Below are positions 1-10,635 of a stretch of DNA of 64,000 nt, in pieces; the stretch's first letter is position 1; each line of letters starts with the position of its first letter. The notes beneath the pieces were generated by a model. The model was not told where the DNA came from and ran no database searches. It worked only from the letters and a program-made list of their open reading frames with translations. The stretch is from Molossus alvarezi (lineage: Eukaryota > Chordata > Mammalia > Chiroptera > Molossidae), in the NCBI GenBank assembly GCA_037176705.1, contig JBAWUJ010000054.1, forward strand, positions 372,001 through 436,000. Reading direction: 5' to 3'. Position numbers and translations under genes: made by a program.

Positions 1-3000
1 AGACTAGCTAGTTCCTTCCATGAAACACTAGATAGTTCCTTCCATGGAACACCAGTTAGTTCTTTTGATGGAACACTAGCTAGTTCCTTCCATGGAACAG
101 TAGCTAGTTTCTTCTGTGGAACACTAAGTAGTTCCTTGCATGAGACACTTGCTAGTGTTTTTCATGGAACATTATGTAGTTCCTTCTATGGAACTCTAAG
201 TAATTTCTTCCATGAAACACTAGGTTGCTCCTTCCATGGAAAACCAAATTTTTTCTTTCATGGATCACTAGCTAGTTTCTTCCATGAAACACTAGCTAGT
301 TCTTTCCTTGAAACACTAAGTAGTTCCTTCCATGGAACATTAGTTCTTTTTTTCTATGAAACACAAGCTGGTTTCTTTCATTTAAAAAAAAGCTTGTTTC
401 TTCCATAAAACATCAAACAGTTTTTTTCCATGAAACACTAAGCGTTTCCTTCCATGGAACACTAGCTAGTTCCGTCCATGAAACACAAGCTAGTTCCTTC
501 CATGGAACACTAGCTAGTTCCTTCCATGGAACACTAGCTAGTTTCTACTATGGAACAGTAGCTAGTTTCTTCTATGGAGCACAAGCCAGTTCCTTCAATA
601 TTACATTAGCTAGTTCCTTCAGTGAACATTAACTAGTTACTTCCATGAAGCAGTAAGTAGTTCCTAACATGGAACACTAAGTTGTTTCTCCAATGGAACA
701 CTATCTATTTCCTTTCATGAAACACTAGATAGTTACGTCCATGGAACACTAATTAATTTCATCCATGGAACATTAAGTCGGTTTTTCCATGCAACACTAA
801 GTAGGTCCTCTATGAAACACTGGCTTGTTTTTTCCATGGAAGGCTAAGTAGTTTCTTCCATGGAACAGTAATTAGTTCCTTAAATGAAACACTACATATT
901 TCCTTCCATGAAAAACTAAGTAGTTTCTCCCATGGCACACTAGCTGGTTGCTTCCATGAAACACTAAGTAGTTTCTTCCATGGAAGACTAAGAAGTTCCT
1001 TCCATAAAATACTAAGTAGTTTTTTCCCTGAAACGCTAGCTACTTCCTTCCATGGATCACCAGCTCTTTCCTTCCATGGAACACTATCTGGTCCTTCCAT
1101 GGAACAATTGCTAGTTCCTTCCAAGAAACAATAATTAGTTTCTTGCATGCATGCAACACTAGCTATATACTTCCAAGGAACACTAAGAAGTTCCTTCCAT
1201 GGAACACTAATTAGTTTCTTCCATAGAACACTAGTAGTTTCTTCAATGGAACATTAAGTAGTTCCTTACATGGCACACTAGCTCGATCCTTCCATGAAAC
1301 ACTAGCTGGTTTATTCCAGGAAACACGAGCTGGTTCTTTTCATGAAACATGAAGTAGTTTCTTCCATGGAACACTAAGTAGTTCCTTCCATGGAATACTA
1401 AGTAGTTCCTTCCATAGAACACTAAGTAGTTTCTTCCATGGAACACTAGCTGGTTTCTTACATAAAACACTAGATAGCTCCTTCCATGGAACACTAGTTA
1501 GTTGCCTCAATGGAACACTAAGTATTTTCTTCCATGGAAAACTAGCTAGTTTTTTCCATGAAACACTAGCTAGTCTCTTACATGTAATACTAAGTAGTTC
1601 CTTCTAAAGGACACTAGCTAGTTCCTTCTATGTAACACAAGCTAGTACTTTCCATGGAACCCTAGATACTTCCTTCCATCGAACTCTAGCTAAGTCTTTC
1701 CATGGAACACTAAGTAGCTCATTTCATGAAACACTTGCAGGTTTCTTCCATAAAACATTAATGTGATCCTTCCATTAAACACTGGCTAGTTCCTTCTCTA
1801 AAACAGTAAGTAGATTCTTCCATGGAACACTAAGTAGTTCCCTCCATGGAACACTAACAATTTTTCCATGGAACACTAGCTAGTTTATTCCATGGAATAC
1901 TAGCTAGTATCTTCCATGAAACACTAAGTAGTATCTTCCATGAAAAACAATTTTCTTCCATAGAAAATTATCTTGTTCCTTCCATGGAACACTAACTATT
2001 GCTTCCACAAAAAATAAGAAATCCTTGCATGGAACACTAGGCTATCCTTCCAGGAAACAATGGTCAGTTCCTTCCATGGTATACTCGCTAATGACTTTCA
2101 TGGAACACTAAGTAGTTCCTTCCATGGAACACTAAGTAGTTACTTCCATGGAACACTAGCGAGTTATTTCAAAAGAACACTGGCTAGTTTTTATATGGAA
2201 CACCATGTAGTTCCTTCCATGGAACAATAAGTAGTTCCATCCATGGAACACAAACTAGTTCCTTCCATGGATGTCTAGCTAGTTCCTTCCATGGGACACT
2301 AAGTAGTTCTTTCATAAAACAAAAAGTAGTTTCTTCCATAGATCACTGGCTAGTTTCTTCCATGGGACACTAAGTAGTTCTTTCATGGAACACTATCTAG
2401 TTTCTTCCATAAAAGGCTAGCTAGTTCCTTCCAGGAAATATTTAGTAGTTCCTTTCATTCAACACTAAGTAGTTCCTTTATTGGAACACTAAGTAGTTAT
2501 TTGCATGGAACACTAGCTAGTTTTTTTATGGAACTCTAACTAGTTAGTTCCATGGAACATTAAGTTGTTCCCTCCATGGTACACTACGTAGTTATCTCCA
2601 TGGAACACTAAGTAGTTCCCTCCATGCAACATAGCTAGTTCCTTCCATGAAACACTAGCTAGTTCCTTCCACGAAACACTAAGTCGTTCCTTCAATGGAA
2701 CACTATACATTTCCTTGCATGGAACACTAAGTAGATCCTTCCATGGATCAATAGCGAATTCTACGTAGTTCCCTCCATGGAACACTAACTAATTCCCTCC
2801 ATGTAACACTAGCTACTTTATTCCAAGGAACACTAGCTAGTTTTCTCCATGAAACACTAAGTAGTTCCTTCCATGGAACACTAAGTAGTTCTGTCTATGG
2901 AAGAATTTCCTTCCATGAAACACTAGCGAGTTCTTTCCAGGGACATGCCTAGTTTTTTTTTTTTTTTTTTTATGGAATAACAAGTAGTTCCTTCTATGGA

Positions 3001-5103
3001 TCACTAAATAGTTTCTTCCATGGAACACTTGCAAGTTTCTTTCATGGAACACTAGCTATATCCTTTTATGAAACACAAATTAGTTTCTTCCATGAAACAC
3101 AATGTAGTTCCTTCCACGGAACACTAAGCAGTAACATCCCTAGAACACAAAGTAGTACCTCCATGGAACACTAGCTAGTTCCTTCCATTGAACACAAAGT
3201 AGTTCCTTCCATGGAACACTAGCTAGTTCCTTCCATGGAACACTAGCTAGTTCCATCCATGGAACACTGGCTACTTTCTTTCATGAAACAATAACAAGTT
3301 TCTTCCATGAAATAATAAAGAGTATCTTCCATGGAACACTAAGAAGTTCCTTCCTTGGAACACTAACTCATTCCTTCAATGGAACACTAGCTGGATCTTT
3401 CAATGGATCACTTAGTTATGTATTCTATGGAACACTATGTATTTTCTTTCATAGAACACTAAGTAGTACCTTCCATAAAACACTAAATAGTTTTTTCCAT
3501 GGAACACAAACTAGGTTTTTACATGGAACAGTAGCTAGTTCCTTCCATGGAACATTAAATAGTTCCATTTATGGAACACTACATAGTTTTCAGCATGGAA
3601 CACTAGGTAGTTCCCTCCATAAAACACTAGCTAGTTCATTTCATGGTACACTTGCTAGTTCATTCCATGGAACACTATGTAGTTACTTCCACGGAACACT
3701 AAGTAGATCCTTCTATTAAACACTAGTGAGTTATTTTCATGGAATACTAGCTAGTTCCTTTTATGGAACATCAAGTAGATCCTTCCATGGAACCTGAAGT
3801 ACTTCCTTCCATGCAACACTAAATAGCTAATTCGATTGAACACTAAATAGTTTTTCCCATGGGACACTAAGTAGTGTCCTCCATGGAACACTAGCTATTG
3901 TTTTCCTTACAACACTAGCTAGACCCTTCCATAAAACACTAAGTAATTTCTTCCATGTAACACAGTAATTCTCTCCATAGAACACTTAGTAGTTTCTTCT
4001 ATGTACGCTAGCACGTTTCTGCCAGGGATCACTAGCTGGTTTCTTCCATGGAAAACTAAGAACTTACATGGAACATTAAGTAGTTCCATCCATAGAACAC
4101 TAGCTAGTTCCTTCCATGGAACACTAAGTAATTCCTTGCATGGAACACTAGCTGGTTTCTTCTATGGAACACAAGCTAGTTTTATACATGGAACAATAGT
4201 TAATTGCTTCCATGGAACAATAACTAGTTCCTTCTATAGAACACTAGCTAGGTCTTTCTGTGAAACACTAAGTAGTTCCATCCATGGAACACTAGCTATT
4301 TATTTCCATGGAACACTAAGTAATACTTTCCAGAGAACACAAATTAGTTCCTTCCATGGAACTCTTGCTAGTTTCTTCCATGGAACACTAAGTAAGTTAT
4401 TTCCATGGAACAATAAGTAGTTCCTTCCATGAAACCCTAGCTAGTTCCTTCCATGGAACACAAGCTAGTTTCTTCCATGGAACACTAGCTAGTTTCTTAC
4501 ATGGAACATACATAGTTTCATATATGCAACAAAAGCTAGTTGCTTCCATTGAACACCAGCTAGTTTCTTCCATGGAACACTAGCTAGTTCCTTCTATGGA
4601 ACACTAATTAATTTCTTCCATGGAACACTAAGTATTTCCTTCCTTGGTACACTAACTAGTACCTTTCATGGAACACTATTTTCTTCCATCTAACACTAGC
4701 TATTATCTTCCATGGAACACTAAGTAGTTCTCAATGAAAGTCTAAGTAGTTCCTTCCATGGAACACAACTTATTTTCTTACATGAAACACTAGGTAGTTC
4801 ATTCCGGAACACTAAATTGTTCCTTGCATGGAACACTAGCTAGTTTCTTTTATGGAACATAAGCTAGTTTCATACATTGAACACTAGCTAGTTGCTTCCA
4901 TGAAACACTAAGTAGTTCCTTCCATGGAACAATGGCTAGGTCCTTCCATGAAACACTAAGTAGTTTCTTCCATGGAACAAAACTAGTTCCTTCCTTAAAA
5001 CAGTAAGTAGTTCCTTCCATGTAACACAGTAGTTTCCTCCATGGAACACTTAGTAGTTTCTTCTATATACACTGGAAGGTTCCTTTAATAAGTCAATAGC
5101 TGG
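1..5103. repeat. 24-bp satellite array, left block
   Basis: Tandem array of about 210 diverged copies of a 24-bp unit. Each unit joins two perfect 10-bp palindromes, TTCCATGGAA and ACTAGCTAGT (common variant ACTAAGTAGT), through 1-3 base linkers. The unit contains no CpG. Copies differ from each other by scattered substitutions and small indels, so the array is old and poorly homogenised. A poly-T run sits at about 2947-2970. The block degrades at 5050-5100, just before the L1-A insertion, and resumes at 18225. I do not recognise it as a named satellite. Confidence 0.95.
5090..5103. repeat. Target-site duplication of L1-A, left copy
   Basis: AAGTCAATAGCTGG here matches AAGTCACTAGCTGG at 18225-18238, with one mismatch in 14. 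The two copies bracket L1-A, and both neighbours are the 24-bp satellite. This marks a single L1 insertion into the array. Confidence 0.75.
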
Positions 5104-5408
5104 GGGGAAAACAGAAATGGCGGCGAAGTAAATGGAGCGACACAGACCATCACCAGGACCAAACTGGATTTACAATGAAAATAAAGGCAAATCATCAGGA
5201 AGGGGCACCGAAAGACAACTTGGACGAACACATAACCAGAAACACTGACTCAATCCTGGAAGGCTTGCAAGGACGCGAGAGGGATCCGGGAGCCCTCGGT
5301 CCACAGCGGCCTGGGCAGGTACCAGGGAACATGGAGGAAATTACTGTTACCGCCTCCCTTGCGACCCTGCATGGGTCCTGGGAACTCTGTTGCCTGCTAA
5401 ACTCTTGG

Positions 5409-5684
5409 CTGGTGCCGCACAGACTTACAGGGACCAGGGGAATTGGCGGGAAACTGTTACCAAGGCTGAGTCTTGTGAACTCTGCATGCTAAGCACTCAG
5501 CTGGTGCCGCAGAGGCTCGCGGGGACCAGAGGACATGATGGCACGCTGCCACCAAGGCTGAGTCCCATGAACTCTGTGTGCAAAGCCCTTGGTTGGTGCA
5601 GCATGGACTTGCGGGGACCAGGGGACTGTGCTGGATGCTACTGCCACCTCTGCAGTGTCCCACTACCATCGCTCAGTCCTGGGG
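5409..5684 (+). repeat. 92-bp tandem monomers in the L1-A 5'UTR
   Basis: The motif GGTGCCGCACAGACT or a close variant recurs with an exact 92-bp spacing, with units starting at 5409, 5501 and 5593. Each unit carries GGGGACCAG and a following GAACTCTG block. The core matches the 116-bp monomers in L1-B, so these are related promoter repeats of different length. Confidence 0.75.
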
Positions 5685-6345
5685 CTTCTGCTGAGTGCAA
5701 CCCCTTTATCTGGTGCCACAGCCACAGCCACCCTTGGCTGGAAGAAGGGCCCTTGGATTAAAACTCCCAGGTGGCTTCATGACGCATAGTTAAAACAGAG
5801 GCTAAATTGGCAGCAGCCACTCAACTTGGGCTCTGGGAGAGGGAAGGCAGACTGGATTATATCTGTGTGGGGACACTGGGAATTTGGAGGGTGCTAAGAG
5901 CTTTCACTGAGTGCATCCACGGAGGACTGTGGTCATTTTACTCCTTCCCAGGGCCCTGGGGAGAGGCAGCAGCCCCTCCCTCAGAGATTCACACCCACCT
6001 GGTTGCAATTGAAATGCTAATTGAGGCCCATTAACAACAAACAGCTGCCTCACTCTCAGAAAATCCTCTTACACTGAGCACCTGAGGGAGTTTTTCAGGC
6101 AACTCAGAAACCAAGGGTCTGCAGGTGACCTCTACTAATAGCCTCCAGGCAAAAAAAAAAAGCTAAAGGATGACTACCATTCCAAGGGCTAGCAACACTA
6201 ACCAGAAAAGCTAAGACTTGACGGTGGTATTTATATTGGGTCCTCCCTGGCGCATCTAAACCCAGGAGAGCGAGCCACAAAGAGTAGAATACCAACATGG
6301 ACTGGGAAAATTTGGCAGACTCCAAAGCCCACTGTGATAGCCAAA

Positions 6346-7256
6346 ATGGTGAAAAACAGAAACAAAAGCCAAATGAAAGAACAAGAGACCTCTATGGAAG
6401 ATGAGATAAATGAGGTGCAGTTAAGCAAGTAAACAGAACTAGAATTTAGAGCCATGATGTTGAGGAAGCTGAACAGCATGTGTAAGGACATGAGCACCAT
6501 GAGTAAAGACTTAGAAATGTTGAAAATCAACCAGTTGGAAATTAAAAACCAACAGAAAGAAATGAAGAATGACATATCCGAAATGGAAAACACATTGGAA
6601 GGTCTAAAAAGCAGAGTAGGGGAAGCTGAGGACCGGATCAGTGAATTAGAAGACAGGCTAGAAAAAATCAACCAGTCAGAATACCAAAAGGAAAAAAAAA
6701 ACGATGAAAAAACAGGAAGACAGCTTAAGAGAACCGTGGGACAACTGGAAAAAGAATAATATTCGCATCATAGGAGTCCCCAAAGAAGAAGAAAATAAGC
6801 GAGGGTTAGAGAATATATTCAAAGAAATAGTGACAGAAAACTTCCCTAATTTGGTGAAGGAAGAAGGCATTTAAGTTCAAGAAGCACAGAGAGCCTCAAG
6901 TAAGAAGAACCCAAACAGGCCCACACAAAGACACATAGTAATCAAACTACCAAAAATTAAAGACAAAGAGAGAATCATAAAAGCAGCAAGGGATAAGTAA
7001 CAGGTTACATACAAAGGCAACCTTATAAGGCTCTCAGCTAACTTTTCACAAGAAACACTACAGGCTAGAAGGGAATGGCATGAAGTAATCAAGGTCATGA
7101 AAAACAAGGATCTGAATCCAAGACTACTCCACACAGCAAGGCTATCATTCAAAATAGAAGGTCAAATAAAGAACTTCCCAGACAAAAAAAAGGCTAAGGG
7201 AATACATTAGCACCAAACCAGCACTGCAAGAAATTTTAAAAGGACTGCTGAAATGA
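6346..7256 (+). pseudogene. L1-A ORF1 (RNA-binding protein), broken
   Basis: Decayed copy of L1 ORF1, whose product is a trimeric nucleic-acid chaperone that coats L1 RNA in the cytoplasm. The start ATGGTGAAAAAC matches the intact start in L1-B. A TAA falls soon after, where L1-B reads LSKLTELEF, and further stops and frameshifts lie near 6700, 6873, 6999 and 7188. The coiled-coil part (LRKLNSMCKDMS, EAEDRISELEDRL) is still readable at 6454-6759. The C-terminal block (RREWHEVIKVMKN) is readable at about 7060-7110. The old stop is TGA at 7254-7256, against TAA in L1-B. It cannot make the full protein. Confidence 0.9.
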
Positions 7257-7298
7257 CCAGGAGAAATGGAAAGAAAAATAGAAGCACACTAAACAAAA

Positions 7299-8148
7299 AT
7301 GGCAATAAATAAGTACATATCAATAATCACCTTAAATATAAATGGAATGAATACTCCCATAAAAAGACACAGAGTAGCTGATTGGATAAGAAAGCATGAC
7401 TCATCTATATGCTGTTTACAAGAGACCCACCTCACAACAAAAGACTCACATAGATTATAAGTGAAGGGATGGAAAAAATCTTTCAAGCAAACGGAAAAGA
7501 AAAAAAGGCTGGGGTAGCAATACTTATATCTGATAAAATAGATTTAAGAATGAAGGCCATAATTAGAGACAAAAAAGGCCACTACATAATATTGAAAGGA
7601 TCTATCCAACAGGAAGATATAATCTTGATAAACATAAATGCACCCAATATAGGAGCACCAAAATATATTAAAAAACTTCTGGAGGACTTCAGAGGAGAAA
7701 TCGATAGCAATACAATCATAGCAGGGCCTTCAACACCCCGCTGACATCACTGGATAGAACCTCTAGACAAAAAATTAGCAAGGAAACAGTGACTCTTACA
7801 CTAGAACAAATGGATTTAATAGATACGTACAGAGAATTACATCCCAAAATTACAGAATTCACATTCTTCTCAAGTGCACATGGGACATTCTCAAAGATAG
7901 ACCACATGTTAGGACACAAACTAAATTTATACAAGTTCAAGAAGATTGAAATTATATCAAGCATCTTCTCAGACCAAAAATGGCATGAAACTAGAAATCA
8001 ATTGCAAGAAGAACATACAAAGACATTTGAACACATGGAAGCTAAATAGCATGTTATTAAACAATGAATGGGTCACTGAGGAGATCAAGGAAGAAATCAA
8101 AAACTTCCTGGAACCCAGTGAAAATGAAGACACAACAACACAAAATCT
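7299..8148 (+). pseudogene. L1-A ORF2 endonuclease region, broken
   Basis: First 283 codons of L1 ORF2, the endonuclease/reverse transcriptase that nicks target DNA and primes reverse transcription there. The start ATGGCAATAAATAAG is the same as in L1-B. Endonuclease motifs can be followed across frames: LNxNGMN near the start, QETHL at about 7413, [13 protein letters not shown] at about 7635, and a damaged GDFNTP at about 7724 that now reads GPSTPR. Frameshifts and stops include a TAA at 7457-7459. The frame is cut at 8148 by L1-B and resumes at 14988. Confidence 0.9.
8134..8148. repeat. Target-site duplication of L1-B, left copy
   Basis: AACAACACAAAATCT is repeated exactly at 14973-14987. 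Between the copies lies the whole L1-B insertion. Removing it restores the L1-A ORF2 sequence, which elsewhere reads ACAAAATCTATGGGATGC without a gap (for example at 53218). This fixes both ends of L1-B. Confidence 0.93.
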
Positions 8149-8150
8149 GG

Positions 8151-8170
8151 TGGCGCCCAACGTGGGGCTC
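8151..8170 (+). promoter_or_regulatory. Retrovirus-type tRNA-Lys primer-binding-site sequence
   Basis: TGGCGCCCAACGTGGGGCTC is a perfect 20-base complement of the mature 3' end of tRNA-Lys(CUU), including the CCA-derived TGG. This is the primer-binding site type used by betaretroviruses and related endogenous retroviruses. The match ends after 20 bases, so this is not a reversed tRNA gene. It lies two bases inside the 5' end of the L1-B insertion. No LTR, gag or pol reading frame accompanies it. It is most likely a scrap of endogenous retroviral leader carried into the L1-B 5' end. Confidence 0.7.
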
Positions 8171-8265
8171 CAGCACGGGGGATCCAGTGAAGGACGCCGT
8201 TCGAGTGGACGGCAGAAAGGAAAAGAAAAGAGGGAACGACGTGGGAACCTGCTGCGTCTGCACCC
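8171..8265 (+). other. Unassigned leader segment downstream of the PBS
   Basis: About 95 bases rich in G and A (GGGGGATCCAGTGAAGG, then an AAAGGAAAAGAAAAGAGGG tract) between the PBS-like sequence and the antisense SINE piece. The position suits a retroviral 5' leader, but there is no frame or other diagnostic motif. Its origin is inferred from the neighbouring PBS only. Confidence 0.4.
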
Positions 8266-8374
8266 TCGGAGCGGGAGGGAGAGAGAAGAAGAGAGAGAGA
8301 AACATCCATGTGAAGGGACACATCGAGTGGCTGCCACCTGCAAGACCGACCAGGGCCGGGGACAAACTGCAACT
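8266..8374 (-). mobile_element. Truncated antisense VES SINE fragment in the L1-B leader
   Basis: The sequence GCGGGAGGGAGAGAG ... ACACATCGAGTGGCTGCCACC ... GGGGACAAACTGCAAC matches the antisense SINEs at 20748-21010 and 26351-26600. It lacks both the tail side (the GAGGACATTTT part) and the tRNA-like head (the GGTACGCGCCC ... GGCCAGGGC part). It joins the L1 5'UTR at AACTGAGGGAAATGGCGG with no duplication, so it is part of the inserted molecule and not a separate insertion. Confidence 0.8.
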
Positions 8375-8559
8375 GAGGGAAATGGCGGCGAAGTGAATGG
8401 AGGGAACCAGACCGTCTCCCAAGACCAAACTGGATTTACAAGGAAAACAAAGGCAAACCTTCAGGAAAGGGCAGCGGAAGGACACCTTGGAGGACCACTT
8501 AACCAGAAACACCCACTCAGTCCGGGTAGGCTTGCGAGGACGGGAGAGGGGACCAAGAG

Positions 8560-9580
8560 CCCAGGGTCCGCAGCGGCCTGGGCAGGGGCCAGGGAACTAG
8601 AGGGGAAGTTAATTCCACCACCTTTCTTCCCACCGTGCACAGCCCTGGAAACTCTGTAGCCAGCTAGGCTAGGCTCTCCGCTGAAGCCGCACAGACTCCG
8701 GGCCCCAGGGAACTGGGCGGGACCAGGGAACTCGGAGGAACCGGGGAACTAGGCGGAAAGTTAATTCTACTGCCTCCCCTCCCGCCGTGCAAGGCCCTGT
8801 TGCCCCTGAAGCCGCACAGACTCGCAGACCCCAGGCAACTCAGTGGGACCAGGGAACGCGGTGGAAAGTTAATTCTACCGCCTCCCTCCCCGCCTTGCAC
8901 GGCCTGGAAACCCTGTTGCCCCTGAAGCCGCACAGACTCGCAGTCCCCAGGCAACTCGGTGGGACCAGGGAACGCGGTGGAAAGCTAATTCTACCGCCTC
9001 CCTCCCCGCCTTGCACGGCCTGGAAACCCTGTTGCCCCTGAAGCCGCACAGACTCGCAGTCCCCAGGCAACTCGGTGGGACCGGGGAACGCGGTGGAAAG
9101 TTAATTCTACCGCCTCCCTCCCCGCCTTGCACGGCCTGGAAACCCTGTTGCCCCTGAAGCCGCACAGACTCGCAGTCCCCAGGCAACTCGGTGGGACCGG
9201 GGAACGCTGTGGAAAGCTAATTCTACCGCCTCCCTCCCCGCCTTGCACGGCCTGGAAACCCTGTTGCCCCTGAAGCCGCACAGACTCGCAGACCCCAGGC
9301 AACTGGGTGGGACAGGGGAACGCGGTGGAAAGTGAACTCTACTGTCTCCCTTCCCGCCTGCAGGGCCCTGGAAACTCTGTAGCGGGCTAAACTCTCCGCT
9401 GAAGCTGCACAGACTCCTGGCCCCCAGGGAACTGGGCAGGACCAGGGAACTCAGCGGGAAATTATTCCCACCGCCTCCCTTGCCACCCTGCATGGGTCCT
9501 CCTAACGCTATAGCCTGCTAAACTCCCCGCTGGAGCCACACAGACTCCCTGAGAACAGGGGACTTGGCGGGATTAAAGTG
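8560..9580 (+). repeat. L1-B 5'UTR monomer array (116 bp core period)
   Basis: GC- and CpG-rich tandem monomers, anchored on GAAGCCGCACAGACT, start at 8683, 8808, 8924, 9040, 9156, 9272, 9401 and 9532. The four spacings between 8808 and 9272 are exactly 116 bp and those units are almost identical. The outer spacings are 125, 129 and 131 bp with more divergence. Each unit carries a GGGAACGCGGTGG and CCGCCTCCCTCCCCGCC block, the latter Sp1-like. By analogy with the monomers of mouse L1, this is probably the internal promoter, repeated by unequal exchange or slippage. Confidence 0.88.
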
Positions 9581-9687
9581 GGTCCTCCCCGGTGCATCCA
9601 AACCCAGGAGAGGGAGCCACAAACAGCAAAACACCAACACCCACTGGGAAAACTTGGCAGACTCCAAAGCCCACTGTGATAACGAAA

Positions 9688-10590
9688 ATGGTGAGAAACA
9701 GAAACAAAAGCCAAATGAAAGATCAAGAGACCTCTACAGAAGATGAAATAAATGAGGTGCAGTTAAGCAAGTTAACAGAACTAGAATTTAGAGCCATGAT
9801 GTTGCGGAAGCTCAACAGCATGTGTAAGGACATGAGCAACATGAGTAAAGACATAGAAATGTTGAAAATAAACCATCTGGAAATGAAAAACCAACAGGAA
9901 GAAATGAAGAATGACATATCGGAAATGAAAAACACACTGGAAGGTCTAAAAAGCAGAGTAGGGGAAGCTGAGGACCGGATCAGTGAATTAGAAGACAGGC
10001 TAGAAGAAATCAACCAATCAGAAAACCAAAAGGAAAAAAAGATTAAAAAACAAGAAGAGAGCTTAAGAGAATTGTGGGACAACTGGAAACGTAATAATAT
10101 TCGTATCATAGGAGTCCCTGAGGAAGAAGAAAGTAAGCGAGGGCTAGAGAATATATTCAAAGAAATAGTGACAGAAAACTTCCCTAATTTGGTGAAGGAA
10201 GAAGGCATTCAAGTTCAAGAAGCTCAGAGAGCCCCAAGTAAGAAGAACCCAAACAGGCCCACACCAAGACACATAGTAATCAAACTGCCAAAAATTCAAG
10301 ACAAAGAGAGAATCCTAAAAGCAGCAAGAGATAAGCAACAGGTTACCTACAAAGGAACCCCCATAAGGCTCTCAGCTGACTTCTCACAAGAAACATTACA
10401 GGCTCGAAGGGAATGGCATGAAGTAATCAAGGTCATGAAAAACAAGGATATGAATCCAAGACTACTCTACCCAGCAAGGCTATCGTTCAAAATAGAAGGC
10501 CAAATAAAGAGCTTCCCAGACAAAATAAGGCTAAGGGAGTACATTAGCACCAAACCAGCACTGCAAGAAATGTTAAAAGGACTGCTGTAA
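9688..10590 (+). CDS. L1-B ORF1 protein, 300 aa, intact
   Basis: Complete L1 ORF1. Its family product is a cytoplasmic trimer that binds L1 RNA and acts as a nucleic-acid chaperone in the retrotransposition complex. I chose the ATG at 9688 (MVRNRNKSQMK) because the same start and context (AAAATGGTG) occurs in L1-A and L1-G. The frame is also open upstream by 32 codons, but that stretch is 5'UTR sequence. Residues 36-128 form a heptad-rich coiled coil (LRKLNSMCKDMSNMSKDIEM, EDRISELEDRLEEINQ). Residues about 133-228 match the L1 RRM (NNIRIIGVPEEEE, RPTPRHIVIKLP). Residues about 230-300 match the C-terminal domain (RREWHEVIKVMKNKDMNPRL). No stop or frameshift is present. ORF2 follows after 45 bases. 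Confidence 0.93.
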   Translation: MVRNRNKSQMKDQETSTEDEINEVQLSKLTELEFRAMMLRKLNSMCKDMSNMSKDIEMLKINHLEMKNQQEEMKNDISEMKNTLEGLKSRVGEAEDRISELEDRLEEINQSENQKEKKIKKQEESLRELWDNWKRNNIRIIGVPEEEESKRGLENIFKEIVTENFPNLVKEEGIQVQEAQRAPSKKNPNRPTPRHIVIKLPKIQDKERILKAARDKQQVTYKGTPIRLSADFSQETLQARREWHEVIKVMKNKDMNPRLLYPARLSFKIEGQIKSFPDKIRLREYISTKPALQEMLKGLL

Positions 10591-10635
10591 TTACCAGGAG
10601 AAATGGGAAGAAAAACAGAACCACACTAAACAAAA

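Larger units (their letters stand above)
5104..8148 (+). mobile_element. L1-A, 5' part (5'UTR, ORF1, ORF2 start)
   Basis: Full-length-type LINE-1 inserted in the satellite. It begins at a GGAAATGGCGGCGAAGT-like 5' end shared with L1-B and L1-G. The GC-rich 5'UTR runs to 6345, then comes a broken ORF1 and the first 283 codons of ORF2. It stops abruptly at 8148, where L1-B was inserted, and continues in register at 14988. Stops, frameshifts and indels make it inactive. Confidence 0.92.

Noticed and set aside
136..4420. Repetitive open frames of 70-139 codons in the satellite (FHGTL and FHGRNYL peptides)
   Set aside because: They follow from a 24-bp period divisible by three, occur on both strands and in several frames, and have no promoter or conserved start. 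Not called as genes.
1..5103. CRISPR-like repeat array
   Set aside because: There are no unique spacers between repeats; the unit itself is contiguous and diverged, and the genome is a mammal.
8151..8265. An endogenous retrovirus provirus
   Set aside because: Only the primer-binding-site sequence and a short leader-like stretch are present. No LTR, gag, pro, pol or env was seen, so it is treated as a captured scrap in the L1-B leader.
8664..9493. Minus-strand frames of 96-128 codons with MPGDCESVRLQGQQGF repeats
   Set aside because: Shadow frames of the 116-bp L1 5'UTR monomers; the repeats mirror the monomer period.
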